Assembly (NCBI GenBank): GCA_964544115.1
Contig: CAZJBP010000014.1
Coordinates: forward strand, 1 to 31,228
DNA from: CAZJBP01 sp964544115
Lineage (GTDB): Bacteria > Verrucomicrobiota > Kiritimatiellia > UBA8416 > JADHWI01
DNA length: 31,228 bases
Direction of reading: 5' to 3'
A model generated the notes under the pieces. The model did not search any database. It was not told the origin of the DNA and was given only the letters and a program-made list of their open reading frames with translations. Positions 1 through 6,950 of the stretch are shown one piece after another. The number at the start of each line of letters is the position of its first letter. The first letter of the stretch is position 1. Both the position numbers and the translations under genes were made by a program.

Positions 1-1
1 G

Positions 2-598
2 GGACAAATCCCCTGGTTGACGGCCGTGATCGGCTTCCTGGCGGGCGGGATATTCATGAGACTGGCTGACCGTGTTCTTCCGCATCTTCATCCAGGCCTG
101 GCGATGGGGCACAGCGAGGGGATCAAGACCTCCTGGCAGCGAAGCACGCTGCTGGTTCTGGCGATCACATTGCACAACATCCCTGAGGGCCTTGCGGTTG
201 GCGTTGCCTTCGGGGCCGTGGCGGCGAATTTTCCCTCTGCTACGCTTGGCGGCGCCATTGCGCTGGCAATTGGAATCGGCCTCCAGAATTTTCCAGAAGG
301 GGCGGCGGTGTCATTGCCGTTGAGAAGAGAAGGAATGGGTCGGACGAAGAGCTTCCTGATGGGACAGGCGTCCGGCATTGTCGAACCCTTTGCAGGCGTG
401 CTCGGAGCCGCATTTGTGCTGCACATGCAGAACATTCTACCCTATGCACTCTGCTTCGCTGCCGGAGCGATGATTTTTGTGGTGGTGGAAGAACTAATCC
501 CAGAATCTCAACGGAACGAGGCAAACATTGACCTGGTGACCATGGCAACCATGGCGGGCTTTGCGGTGATGATGCTGCTCGATGTGGCACTGGGATGA
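2..598 (+). CDS. ZIP family divalent metal transporter (GufA-like), 5' partial
   Basis: Inner-membrane transporter of the ZIP family, which moves Zn2+ and related divalent cations into the cytoplasm. The reading frame is open to the left edge of the window, so the start lies outside. The TTG at 17 is not a convincing start because hydrophobic ZIP-like sequence continues upstream of it. The two hallmark metal-site helices are visible: HNIPEG in one membrane segment and QNFPEG in the next, the pairing typical of the GufA branch. A later EELIPES motif and a final hydrophobic helix end the protein. About 198 residues are present against roughly 260 for the family, so some 60-70 N-terminal residues are missing. 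The family call is firm; the metal specificity cannot be read. Confidence 0.92.
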   Translation, partial: GQIPWLTAVIGFLAGGIFMRLADRVLPHLHPGLAMGHSEGIKTSWQRSTLLVLAITLHNIPEGLAVGVAFGAVAANFPSATLGGAIALAIGIGLQNFPEGAAVSLPLRREGMGRTKSFLMGQASGIVEPFAGVLGAAFVLHMQNILPYALCFAAGAMIFVVVEELIPESQRNEANIDLVTMATMAGFAVMMLLDVALG

Positions 599-922
599 TG
601 GATTGGATCTGGAATCAGAACACGAAGCGCCAACCAGATGCTGGTGGATATTGGCGCTGGCGCGCCGAATCCACAGCCTCACCGTTAGCTTTATCGGGAT
701 GGTTGGGGTGGCCTGCCTGCAGTACGGAATGCGTGGAGGATCTTCGGTTGGATGGGTGAATGGGGGATGAACTCAAGAGCACGAATGCTGGCCGCCGTGC
801 AGAAGCCGGATAGGGCCACCAGTACAGCGCGGGCTATGAACGCGCTGAGACGGGCCACGGCAGCGGTCTCGTAGCGATCGCTGTACGTGGGGCCGCTCTG
901 CGTCCGTGTCGGCGGGCGGCGC

Positions 923-952
923 TTGACAGGGATACGGTGCGGGGGGGATGAT
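923..952 (+). promoter_or_regulatory. Candidate sigma70-type promoter for the homocysteine operon
   Basis: A consensus -35 box TTGACA at 923-928 is followed after 18 bases by GATGAT at 947-952, which matches four of six -10 positions. It lies 68 bases upstream of the ATG at 1020. The -10 box falls inside the loop of the inverted repeat at 934-962, so binding or folding there could affect initiation. Confidence 0.45.
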
Positions 953-962
953 CCCGCACCGT
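934..962. promoter_or_regulatory. 10-bp inverted repeat overlapping the -10 region (operator or leader hairpin)
   Basis: The arms ACGGTGCGGG (934-943) and CCCGCACCGT (953-962) are perfect reverse complements separated by nine bases. The repeat surrounds the proposed -10 box, which suits a dimeric repressor site with half-sites 19 bases apart. If transcription starts further upstream, the same sequence would form a GC-rich hairpin followed by GTGTGTTT, a weak attenuator-like arrangement. The sequence alone does not choose between these. Confidence 0.5.
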
Positions 963-1019
963 GTGTGTTTCCAGCGCCGTCGCCGTGGCCCGTGGCCGGG
1001 AGAAGGCGAGCAGCGTGCC

Positions 1020-2210
1020 ATGAAGACGTACGAAGACATCAACCGGCGGATCGAGTCGGGCAAGGCGGTCGTGCTGACGGCCGACGAGGTCATGGACTAC
1101 GTCGACCGGAAGGGGCCCGAGGCGGCGGCGCGCGAGGTCGATGTGGTGACCACGGCGACGTTCGGCCCCATGTGCTCGTCCGGCTGCGTGCTGAACTTCG
1201 GCCACAGCAAGCCGCGCATCCGCATGTCCGAGGTCTGGATCGAGGATGTGGCCGCCTACGCCGGCCTCGCGGCGGTTGACGCATTCCTCGGCGCGACGCA
1301 GCTGAGGCACAACGACCCGGCCAACATGGACTACCCGGGCGAGTTCCGCTACGGCGGCGGCCATGTCATGGCGGACCTCGTGGCGGGGAAGGAACTGCAG
1401 CTGTTCGCCCTCTCGTACGGCACCGACGAGTATCCCCGGCGCGAGGTCCGGACGTATTTCACGCTGCGCGACCTGAACCAGGCGACGATGGTCAACCCGC
1501 GCAACTGCTACCAGAACTACAACGTCGCGATCAACGACTCCGACCGCGTCCTGTACACGTACATGGGGCGGCTGGATCCGCACCGGCGCAACGCCTCCTA
1601 CAGCTCGGCGGGCCAGCTCTCGCCGCTGCTGAACGACCCGTTTTACGAGACCATCGGCGTCGGCACGCCCGTGTGGCTGGCCGGCGCGCATGGCCACGTG
1701 TATGCCGAGGGCACGCAGCATGCCGCCGGCGTCCCGCGCACGGAGGGCGGCGTGCCGATGGGCGGGGCGGGGACGCTGGCGCTGACCGGCGACATGAAGC
1801 GTATGCGGCCGAAGTTCGTGCGCGGGGTCAGCCTGCAGGGCTACGGCGTCTCCCTGGCGCTGGGCGTCGGCATTCCGATCCCGATTCTCAACGAACAGGT
1901 TCTGCTGCGGACCTGCGTGCGCGACCGGGACATCGTGGCGCCGGTGGTGGACTACAGCCGCGATTACCCGGAGTGCACGGGCCGCGTGATCACACGCGTC
2001 AGCTACGAGCAGCTCCGGTCGGGCGAGATCGAGGTCGAGGGCAAGCGGGTGGAGGTGGGGTCGCTCTCCTCGTATTTCATGGCCCTCGAGGTCGCCAACC
2101 TGCTGGCGGACGAGATCCGCCGCGGGGAGTTTCTCATGCACGCGCCGCTGCAGCGCCTGGCCGCCGATTCGACAATGCAGCCCCTGCGGATCAGGAAGCG
2201 CCGATCATGA
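1020..2210 (+). CDS. Homocysteine biosynthesis protein (COG1900/DUF39, HcyBio family)
   Basis: Probable key enzyme of the alternative homocysteine route of anaerobes, in which aspartate-semialdehyde and sulfide sulfur yield homocysteine without O-acyl-homoserine. The 396-residue protein begins at the ATG at 1020, preceded by a GGGAGAAGG stretch. An in-frame ATG at 948 would add an arginine-rich leader that does not resemble the family. Cys52 and Cys56 lie in the motif TFGPMCSSGCVLNFGH and Cys163 is further on; conserved cysteines are thought to carry sulfur in this family. Glycine-rich segments (YGGGHVMADL, GTLALTGDM, GVGIPIPIL) follow. No C-terminal CBS-domain pair is evident, so this is the short form. 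The stop overlaps the next start as ATGA, implying translational coupling to the ferredoxin partner. Confidence 0.9.
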   Translation: MKTYEDINRRIESGKAVVLTADEVMDYVDRKGPEAAAREVDVVTTATFGPMCSSGCVLNFGHSKPRIRMSEVWIEDVAAYAGLAAVDAFLGATQLRHNDPANMDYPGEFRYGGGHVMADLVAGKELQLFALSYGTDEYPRREVRTYFTLRDLNQATMVNPRNCYQNYNVAINDSDRVLYTYMGRLDPHRRNASYSSAGQLSPLLNDPFYETIGVGTPVWLAGAHGHVYAEGTQHAAGVPRTEGGVPMGGAGTLALTGDMKRMRPKFVRGVSLQGYGVSLALGVGIPIPILNEQVLLRTCVRDRDIVAPVVDYSRDYPECTGRVITRVSYEQLRSGEIEVEGKRVEVGSLSSYFMALEVANLLADEIRRGEFLMHAPLQRLAADSTMQPLRIRKRRS

Positions 2211-2632
2211 GCGAACCGACCGTCATCACCCGCAAGCTGATGCTCTTCTTTCCCACCTGCGAGTGCGAGAGGCCGATCATCTACCACCTGGTGAAGGACT
2301 ACAACCTGGTGGTCAACGTGTTCCGGGCCAAGGTCACACCGCGCGAGGAAGGCTACCTGCTGCTGGATGTGACCGGCACGCCAGCCGACATCGAACGGGC
2401 CCTGGCGTTCGTCAAAACGTTCAAGGTCACCGTCAACGACGCGGGCAAGGGGCTGGCCTGGGACCGGGAGCGCTGCACGCACTGTGGAAACTGCGTGCCG
2501 CATTGCCCGACGAGGGCCCTGCACCTGGCGAGTGCGGCGACGCGCGAAGTCGCGTTCGACAGCGAGAAGTGCATCGAGTGCCTGGCCTGCGTGCGGGCCT
2601 GCCTGTTCGGGGCTTGCACGTCCGTGTTCTAA
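2207..2632 (+). CDS. NIL-domain 2x[4Fe-4S] ferredoxin
   Basis: A 141-residue redox partner of the COG1900 protein. The N-terminal half (about residues 5-75) is a NIL domain, the small ligand-binding fold also found at the end of MetN transporters. The C-terminal half carries two ferredoxin motifs, CTHCGNCVPHCP and CIECLACVRACL, each CxxCxxCxxxC, sufficient for two [4Fe-4S] clusters. The start at 2207 overlaps the upstream stop by four bases (ATGA). The frame is open further upstream but only as antisense-like GC shadow. In methanogens this NIL-ferredoxin and COG1900 are encoded together and both are needed for homocysteine synthesis from sulfide; the same pairing here supports the role. Confidence 0.93.
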   Translation: MSEPTVITRKLMLFFPTCECERPIIYHLVKDYNLVVNVFRAKVTPREEGYLLLDVTGTPADIERALAFVKTFKVTVNDAGKGLAWDRERCTHCGNCVPHCPTRALHLASAATREVAFDSEKCIECLACVRACLFGACTSVF

Positions 2633-2660
2633 CGTTCGCACGGGAGATTCTTCCCGGCGC

Positions 2661-3407
2661 GTGAAGCGGGGGGACACCACCATCCAGACTCCTCAACGTC
2701 AGTTCGTACGCCTCGAGCAGAAGCAGGCCGTGCTGCGGGTCTGCTGCGACCGCATGGACGTGGTCCGGGAGGAACTGGGCCGTCAGCGGGAGTTGCTCGA
2801 AGCCTACCTTCGGCGGCGGTCTGGCTTTGCGACCTCCCTGACCCCGGTCGACGTCGAGGCGGACGCGCCGGAGCTGGTGCGGCGTATGGCCGACGCGGGC
2901 CGCCGGGCCGGGGTGGGGCCGATGGCCGCCGTGGCCGGGGCAATCGCCCAGAAGGTGGGTGAGGCCGCCGTGGCAGCGGGCGCGCGCGAGGCGATCGTCG
3001 AGAACGGGGGCGACGTTTACATCGCGGCCCTGACGGCGCCGCTGCGCATGGCGATCTATGCGGGGGCGGGGGGTGCCGTGGCCGATCGGCTGGCGTTCCT
3101 CGTGCCCGCGGAGCATGCGCCGCTGGCCGTGTGCTCGTCGTCCGGCGTGATGGGGCACTCGTTCAGCCTGGGACGGTGCGAACTGGCGGCCGTCGTGGCG
3201 AGGGACGCCGGACTGGCCGACGCGGTGGCGACCCTCGCGGCGAACCTCGTTGGCTCCGCCGCCGACCTCGAGCCGGCCATGCGGCGGGCCATGGCCGTCG
3301 ACGGCGTCGACGGCGTGCTGATCGTCCATGACGGCCGCATCGGCCTGCAGGGCCGCCTGCCCGAACTCGTCCGCAACCTCGCCGACACCTCGCGGGCCTT
3401 TGGCTGA
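2661..3407 (+). CDS. UPF0280 family protein (COG2122), likely sulfide-assimilation partner
   Basis: Member of the UPF0280/COG2122 family, distantly related to ApbE-type proteins. In Methanosarcina a COG2122 protein aids sulfide assimilation into homocysteine at low sulfide. The core is recognisable: QFVRLEQKQAVLRVCCDR near the N-terminus, GPMAAVAGAIAQKVGEAA, then IVENGGDVY, and later SSSGVMGHSFSLGR. I chose the GTG at 2661, giving 248 residues, because family similarity begins just after it and it leaves a 28-base gap after the ferredoxin. A longer frame from an ATG at 2484 would overlap the ferredoxin by about 150 bases and is less likely. The ribosome-binding site (CGGGAG, about 14 bases away) is weak. 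It completes the trio of genes linked to sulfide-dependent homocysteine formation. Confidence 0.87.
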   Translation: MKRGDTTIQTPQRQFVRLEQKQAVLRVCCDRMDVVREELGRQRELLEAYLRRRSGFATSLTPVDVEADAPELVRRMADAGRRAGVGPMAAVAGAIAQKVGEAAVAAGAREAIVENGGDVYIAALTAPLRMAIYAGAGGAVADRLAFLVPAEHAPLAVCSSSGVMGHSFSLGRCELAAVVARDAGLADAVATLAANLVGSAADLEPAMRRAMAVDGVDGVLIVHDGRIGLQGRLPELVRNLADTSRAFG

Positions 3408-3475
3408 ACTTCCTCGGTTCTCCGATCCCCGTTGCCGTCCTCTCCGGCAGGGATCCAGCCGGAACGACAGACCCA

Positions 3476-5386
3476 TCAGCGCTCAACGGTCACGCGATAG
3501 AAGTGCGGCGTCTCCGCGCTCGGCGCCAGGGTGTGCGTGAAGTGAACCGGCAGGTTGGAGCACAGAACGCCTGAGGCAATGATCTCGGGAAAGCCCGCCA
3601 GCAGGTTGGTTGTGTGCAGGAGTCGATAGCGGCGCCCCAGTTCTCCCTGCCACTGCAATTCAACGCGGGCGTTCGCCGATGACGGCCCGGCGTTGGCAAT
3701 GGCCACGAAGTGAGGCGGCTCGGGCGTGCGGGCCTGAATCAACCCCAGGGAATCGAACACAAGCCCATCGCCGCGAAGGTGTGTCAGCGTGATGATGTGA
3801 TTCGTGGCCGACGAAGGGGGCAGGTCAATGTAATCGGTGTACCAGGCGTATGGGCTGCTCCCGGCTAGGGTGTCACTGTCCCACAGGTGCAGCCCGTCGC
3901 AGGCCACACGATACTGCTCCAGCGAGGGCGATCCACCTGGTGACCAGCGCACGCGAAGCGTGCCCCCCCAATCAAGGGAGTTGGTGAATGCGATCTGAAC
4001 AACAGTGCGCTGCGCGCCGATGTCCGTGCCCAGGGTGGAGGGGAAGAAGGACAGGGGGCTTCCAACCACGTAGAGCACCGTTACCGGGTCGTCCTGGGGT
4101 GTGCCGTCAAATCCCGACGAACTTCCATCGCTGTTCCCGATCTGCCATGCCACCGTTGCGGGAACAGGAGGCACCGGGCTGACGGCATGGCGCTTCGTGG
4201 GCGTTCCAACGGCCTGAAAGACGCTGTGTCTGCCATCGACGGCCGCAAAGGCGTACCACACCTGCTCCGGATGGGTGAGGGGGATCTCCGTCTGGAAGGT
4301 CCATCCCTGGGCGGCGCTGCCGCCCGCGTTCGTGAGCGCGTACGGGCTTTGGAGTGTCTGCCCGAAGCCGTCGTACAGAAACAATCGGACCTGGGTCGGC
4401 ACGTCTCCGTTGACGTCCCGAGCCCGTATGCGAAAGCGGTGCACGGCACCGTCCGGCGTCGCCTCGACAGCATCGGATTCAAAGCCTCCATCCCCGGCCC
4501 AGCTAAACTGCGGCAGGCCGTAGGCGGCAAACACGGCATGGAAGTCGTTGGTCAGCGTGCCGGATAAATGGTCGAGGAATGCGCCCCAGCTGTGCGGTGC
4601 TGCGTAGCCGCGCAGCGGGTAGCCCTGCTCGCGCAAGGCGGCGAAGGCTCTCGAAAAAGCGGCCCATCCGAAGGGGTCGACCACCTGGGACTTGAAGACA
4701 TGGGCGAGGACCCGTGTTGGCCAGATGTTGGCCGCCACGCCGGGCGGCCCCTCGTTGTGTGCGAGATAGTATGCCGCCGTGTTTGAGTAGGTGACATAGC
4801 CGCCGGCGATCTGCGCTTGAGTGAGCGGGGTCCATGCTGACCGCAAGGTCGCTTCGCCGCCCATCATCAACCCCAGGGTTTCGTAGAAACCGGCATCGCT
4901 GAAGTCATGGACAAAGCAATGGGCCATCTCCTCGTAATAGCCGCTCATGTGAGGCACGCCATACAGGTTCCATTCCGGGGTGTCATCCTCGAGATTGGTG
5001 TAGTCGTATCGAACCGTTCCCTGGCTATCCGTGCCGCCCAACACATAAGGGTTGCCGGCTGGATAGTGCTCGATAGAGAACCGGTACGGGGTGAGGTGGG
5101 CCCCGAAGAGCTGGGAAAGCGTGTCATAGCCGTTTGTTAAGTAGGAATGAATGACCTCGGCGTGGGCCTGGTATGTTGAGGGCGCCCACAGCTGGATCGA
5201 CCCGCGGTCGATCAGGACGCCGCCCTCCCCGATGCGGTTGGTGTAAACCGCCATGACAGCCACGCCGTTGACCGCAACGCTCTGCTCCCCTGGACACCTG
5301 GGCGCAGACGAGAGGCCTGCGGCTGCCAGGCACGAGGTCAGAACGACCCGACTCCATCCCGACGAACGGTGAGACAGCGATTTCAT
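3476..5386 (-). CDS. Secreted protein with degenerate gluzincin-like motif and C-terminal TTNL/FYRV module
   Basis: Exported protein of 636 residues with no assigned function. The ATG at 5386 follows AGGAAGGGG at ten bases and opens a signal peptide (basic n-region, hydrophobic VVLTSCLAAAGLSSA). An upstream in-frame start at 5512 would bury that signal. Residues 152-156 read EEMAH with a glutamate at 178 in GLMMGGEAT. This resembles the HExxH...E site of gluzincin zinc peptidases but has Glu in place of the first His, so catalysis is doubtful. Residues of about 300-420 look beta-rich (VHRFRIRARDVNGD). The C-terminal 65 residues (YRLLHTTNLL ... HFYRV) match a beta-sandwich module common in secreted Verrucomicrobia-type proteins. 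It converges with the UPF0280 gene across a 68-base gap. Confidence 0.75.
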   Translation of the reverse strand: MKSLSHRSSGWSRVVLTSCLAAAGLSSAPRCPGEQSVAVNGVAVMAVYTNRIGEGGVLIDRGSIQLWAPSTYQAHAEVIHSYLTNGYDTLSQLFGAHLTPYRFSIEHYPAGNPYVLGGTDSQGTVRYDYTNLEDDTPEWNLYGVPHMSGYYEEMAHCFVHDFSDAGFYETLGLMMGGEATLRSAWTPLTQAQIAGGYVTYSNTAAYYLAHNEGPPGVAANIWPTRVLAHVFKSQVVDPFGWAAFSRAFAALREQGYPLRGYAAPHSWGAFLDHLSGTLTNDFHAVFAAYGLPQFSWAGDGGFESDAVEATPDGAVHRFRIRARDVNGDVPTQVRLFLYDGFGQTLQSPYALTNAGGSAAQGWTFQTEIPLTHPEQVWYAFAAVDGRHSVFQAVGTPTKRHAVSPVPPVPATVAWQIGNSDGSSSGFDGTPQDDPVTVLYVVGSPLSFFPSTLGTDIGAQRTVVQIAFTNSLDWGGTLRVRWSPGGSPSLEQYRVACDGLHLWDSDTLAGSSPYAWYTDYIDLPPSSATNHIITLTHLRGDGLVFDSLGLIQARTPEPPHFVAIANAGPSSANARVELQWQGELGRRYRLLHTTNLLAGFPEIIASGVLCSNLPVHFTHTLAPSAETPHFYRVTVER

Positions 5387-5420
5387 GTCGCCAACACCCC
5401 TTCCTGCAGAGGGCTGCATT

Positions 5421-6308
5421 CTAGCGGGATGCGGTCCAGCGGGCGTAGCAGCCGCTGGGTACCGGCAAGGCGTCGCCCCCGCCGCGCAGGGCCATTTCTC
5501 CCGACTCGACACGGCCGCGACGGCTGGCCATCGCCTGCCCGAGGAGGTTCTCCAGCGCCAGAGGGGTCAGCCCGGGCGTGTGGGCGCTGAGCAGGACGAA
5601 CGCGGGCGTGTCGGACATTGCCGCTCGCACGAGCTCAAGCGTCTCCGGCAGATCGATCTCGATCTTATATACCTCGCCGGATGCGCCGCGTCCGAAGGAG
5701 GGCGGGTCGAGAATCACCCCGTCGTACCGCCGCCCGCGGCGGTGTTCGCGGCCGAGGAACTTGTGGACGTCATCGACGATCCAGCGGATCGGCGCCGTTT
5801 CGAGGCCGTTAAGCGCGGCGTTATCGCGCGCCCACTGGACCATCCCCCGCGACGCATCCACGTGGCAGACCTCGGCCCCGGCTCGCGCCGCTGCCATGGT
5901 GGCGCCGCCCGAGTAGGCGAAGAGATTCAGCACGACAGGCCTCGTCCCGCCGGCCTGTGCGGCGGCGCGAACGCGGGCGTCGAGCCACCGCCACATCTCG
6001 ATCTGCTCGGGAAAGATTCCGAGGTGACCGAAGTCGGTGGACGAGAGGCGGAAGGCCAAACCATCCACGGTCATCGTCCACTGGTCGGGCAGGGCCGCAC
6101 GGTTGTGCCAGCGGTTGCCGTCGTCGCGGTCGAACGCGGCGTGCGCCCGCGCGGCCCACGCGGCGTCGGGAAGAGCTGGCAGCCAGACGGCCTGTGCGCA
6201 GGGCCGCACGAGGCTGAAGGGCCCGAAGCGTTCAAACTTCCGCCCGCCGCCGCTGTCGATCAGGGCATAGCCGTCGGTGGCCTCAGCTGTTCCGGGGGAT
6301 GGTGTCAC
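5421..6308 (-). CDS. Class I SAM-dependent rRNA-type methyltransferase (COG1092/RlmI-like)
   Basis: Cytoplasmic methyltransferase of 295 residues resembling the RlmI/RlmL group that methylates cytosine or guanine in 23S rRNA. The SAM-binding core reads VLNLFAYSGGATMAAARAGA with the acidic loop CHVDASRGMVQWARDN, and the catalytic-loop motif is VILDPPSFGRG. An FRLSSTDFGHLGIFPEQ segment upstream is typical of the family. No N-terminal PUA domain is visible, so this is the short form. The GTG start at 6308 overlaps the TGA of the thioredoxin-like gene as GTGA, so the two are probably translated together. The exact target base cannot be read from the sequence. Confidence 0.87.
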   Translation of the reverse strand: MTPSPGTAEATDGYALIDSGGGRKFERFGPFSLVRPCAQAVWLPALPDAAWAARAHAAFDRDDGNRWHNRAALPDQWTMTVDGLAFRLSSTDFGHLGIFPEQIEMWRWLDARVRAAAQAGGTRPVVLNLFAYSGGATMAAARAGAEVCHVDASRGMVQWARDNAALNGLETAPIRWIVDDVHKFLGREHRRGRRYDGVILDPPSFGRGASGEVYKIEIDLPETLELVRAAMSDTPAFVLLSAHTPGLTPLALENLLGQAMASRRGRVESGEMALRGGGDALPVPSGCYARWTASR

Positions 6309-6886
6309 GCCAGGTCACACGCCTCCGGCGGCATCCAGTGGGCGTCCCGTCCCTCCCACTTGACGTTGCAGCCGATGGGGTTGGTCCTGGCGACGCTGAC
6401 GGGCTTGCCGGCCAGGTGCTCCCCCAGCGCGCGCTCCAGGTCGTTGACGGTCATGCGCGAGGTGTCGCGCGGGTTGTCCACCCCGCGGCCGGTGTAGATC
6501 AGGCGCCGCTGGCGATCGAACACGTAGAAGTGCGGCGTGCGCAGCGCCCCGTAGCGGCGGGCGACATCCTGGCTCTCGTCGTGCAGGTAGACCCACGGAA
6601 AGCGCTGCTGCTTCATGCGACGGACCATGCCGTCAAAATCGTCTTCGGGGTAGGTGTTGCGGCTGTTGGAGTTGATGCCGACGAAGCGCACGCCGCGCGG
6701 CGCGAACGCATCGGCCGTGCGGCGGGTGACCTCGTCCGATCCGGTAACGAACGGGCAGTGATTGCAGGTGAAGAAGACCACCAGCACGGCCGCAGCGTCG
6801 AAGTCCGCCAGCGAGTATGTCTTCCCGTCCGTCGCCGGGAGGCGAAACTCCGGGGCCTTCTGTCCAATATCCAATGTGAATGACAT
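6305..6886 (-). CDS. Thioredoxin-fold redoxin family protein (AhpC/TSA-like)
   Basis: Redox protein of 193 residues. The ATG at 6886 has AAGGAAG about six bases upstream and starts MSFTLDIGQKAPEF, the usual N-terminus of redoxin-fold proteins (GxxAPxF). A longer frame to 7021 lacks support. The CxxC motif is CNHC at residues 41-44 in VVFFTCNHCPFV, the form found in a group of cytoplasmic thioredoxin-like proteins related to alkyl hydroperoxide reductases. The segment RYGALRTPHFYVFD contains the cis-proline region (RTPHFY), and the tail CNVKWEGRDAHW is characteristic of the group. No signal peptide is visible. It is coupled to the downstream methyltransferase by a four-base overlap. Substrate unknown. 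Confidence 0.87.
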   Translation of the reverse strand: MSFTLDIGQKAPEFRLPATDGKTYSLADFDAAAVLVVFFTCNHCPFVTGSDEVTRRTADAFAPRGVRFVGINSNSRNTYPEDDFDGMVRRMKQQRFPWVYLHDESQDVARRYGALRTPHFYVFDRQRRLIYTGRGVDNPRDTSRMTVNDLERALGEHLAGKPVSVARTNPIGCNVKWEGRDAHWMPPEACDLA

Positions 6887-6906
6887 GGTCTTCCTTCTGG
6901 TTCGCC

Positions 6907-6928
6907 AACCTGAACCCTGAACCCCGAG
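6907..6928. repeat. Short heptamer tandem repeat between genes
   Basis: The 64-base gap between the TPR and redoxin genes contains AACCTGAACCCTGAACCCCG, about two and a half imperfect copies of a CTGAACC unit. It is short and its significance is uncertain. Confidence 0.4.
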
Positions 6929-6950
6929 TCCTGCCGCCTCCTCAACCAGA

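Larger units (their letters stand above)
599..1019. other. Gene-free interval upstream of the homocysteine operon
   Basis: About 420 bases without a credible gene. Small open frames are present but have no ribosome-binding site or recognisable composition. The right end holds a promoter-like pair and a strong inverted repeat, listed separately. An AGCGATCGCT palindrome lies at 873-882. I see no tRNA, no recognised riboswitch and no clear terminator for the ZIP gene. Confidence 0.6.

Noticed and set aside
582..770. Small open frame after the ZIP gene
   Set aside because: Overlaps the ZIP stop, has no ribosome-binding site and no recognisable sequence.
834..2141. Minus-strand frame of 435 codons opposite the COG1900 gene
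   Set aside because: Antisense shadow; the plus strand carries the conserved cysteine motif and family features.
3408..3475. Terminator between the convergent UPF0280 and secreted-protein genes
   Set aside because: Only a weak CCGGC/GCCGG pairing and no T-tract on either strand.
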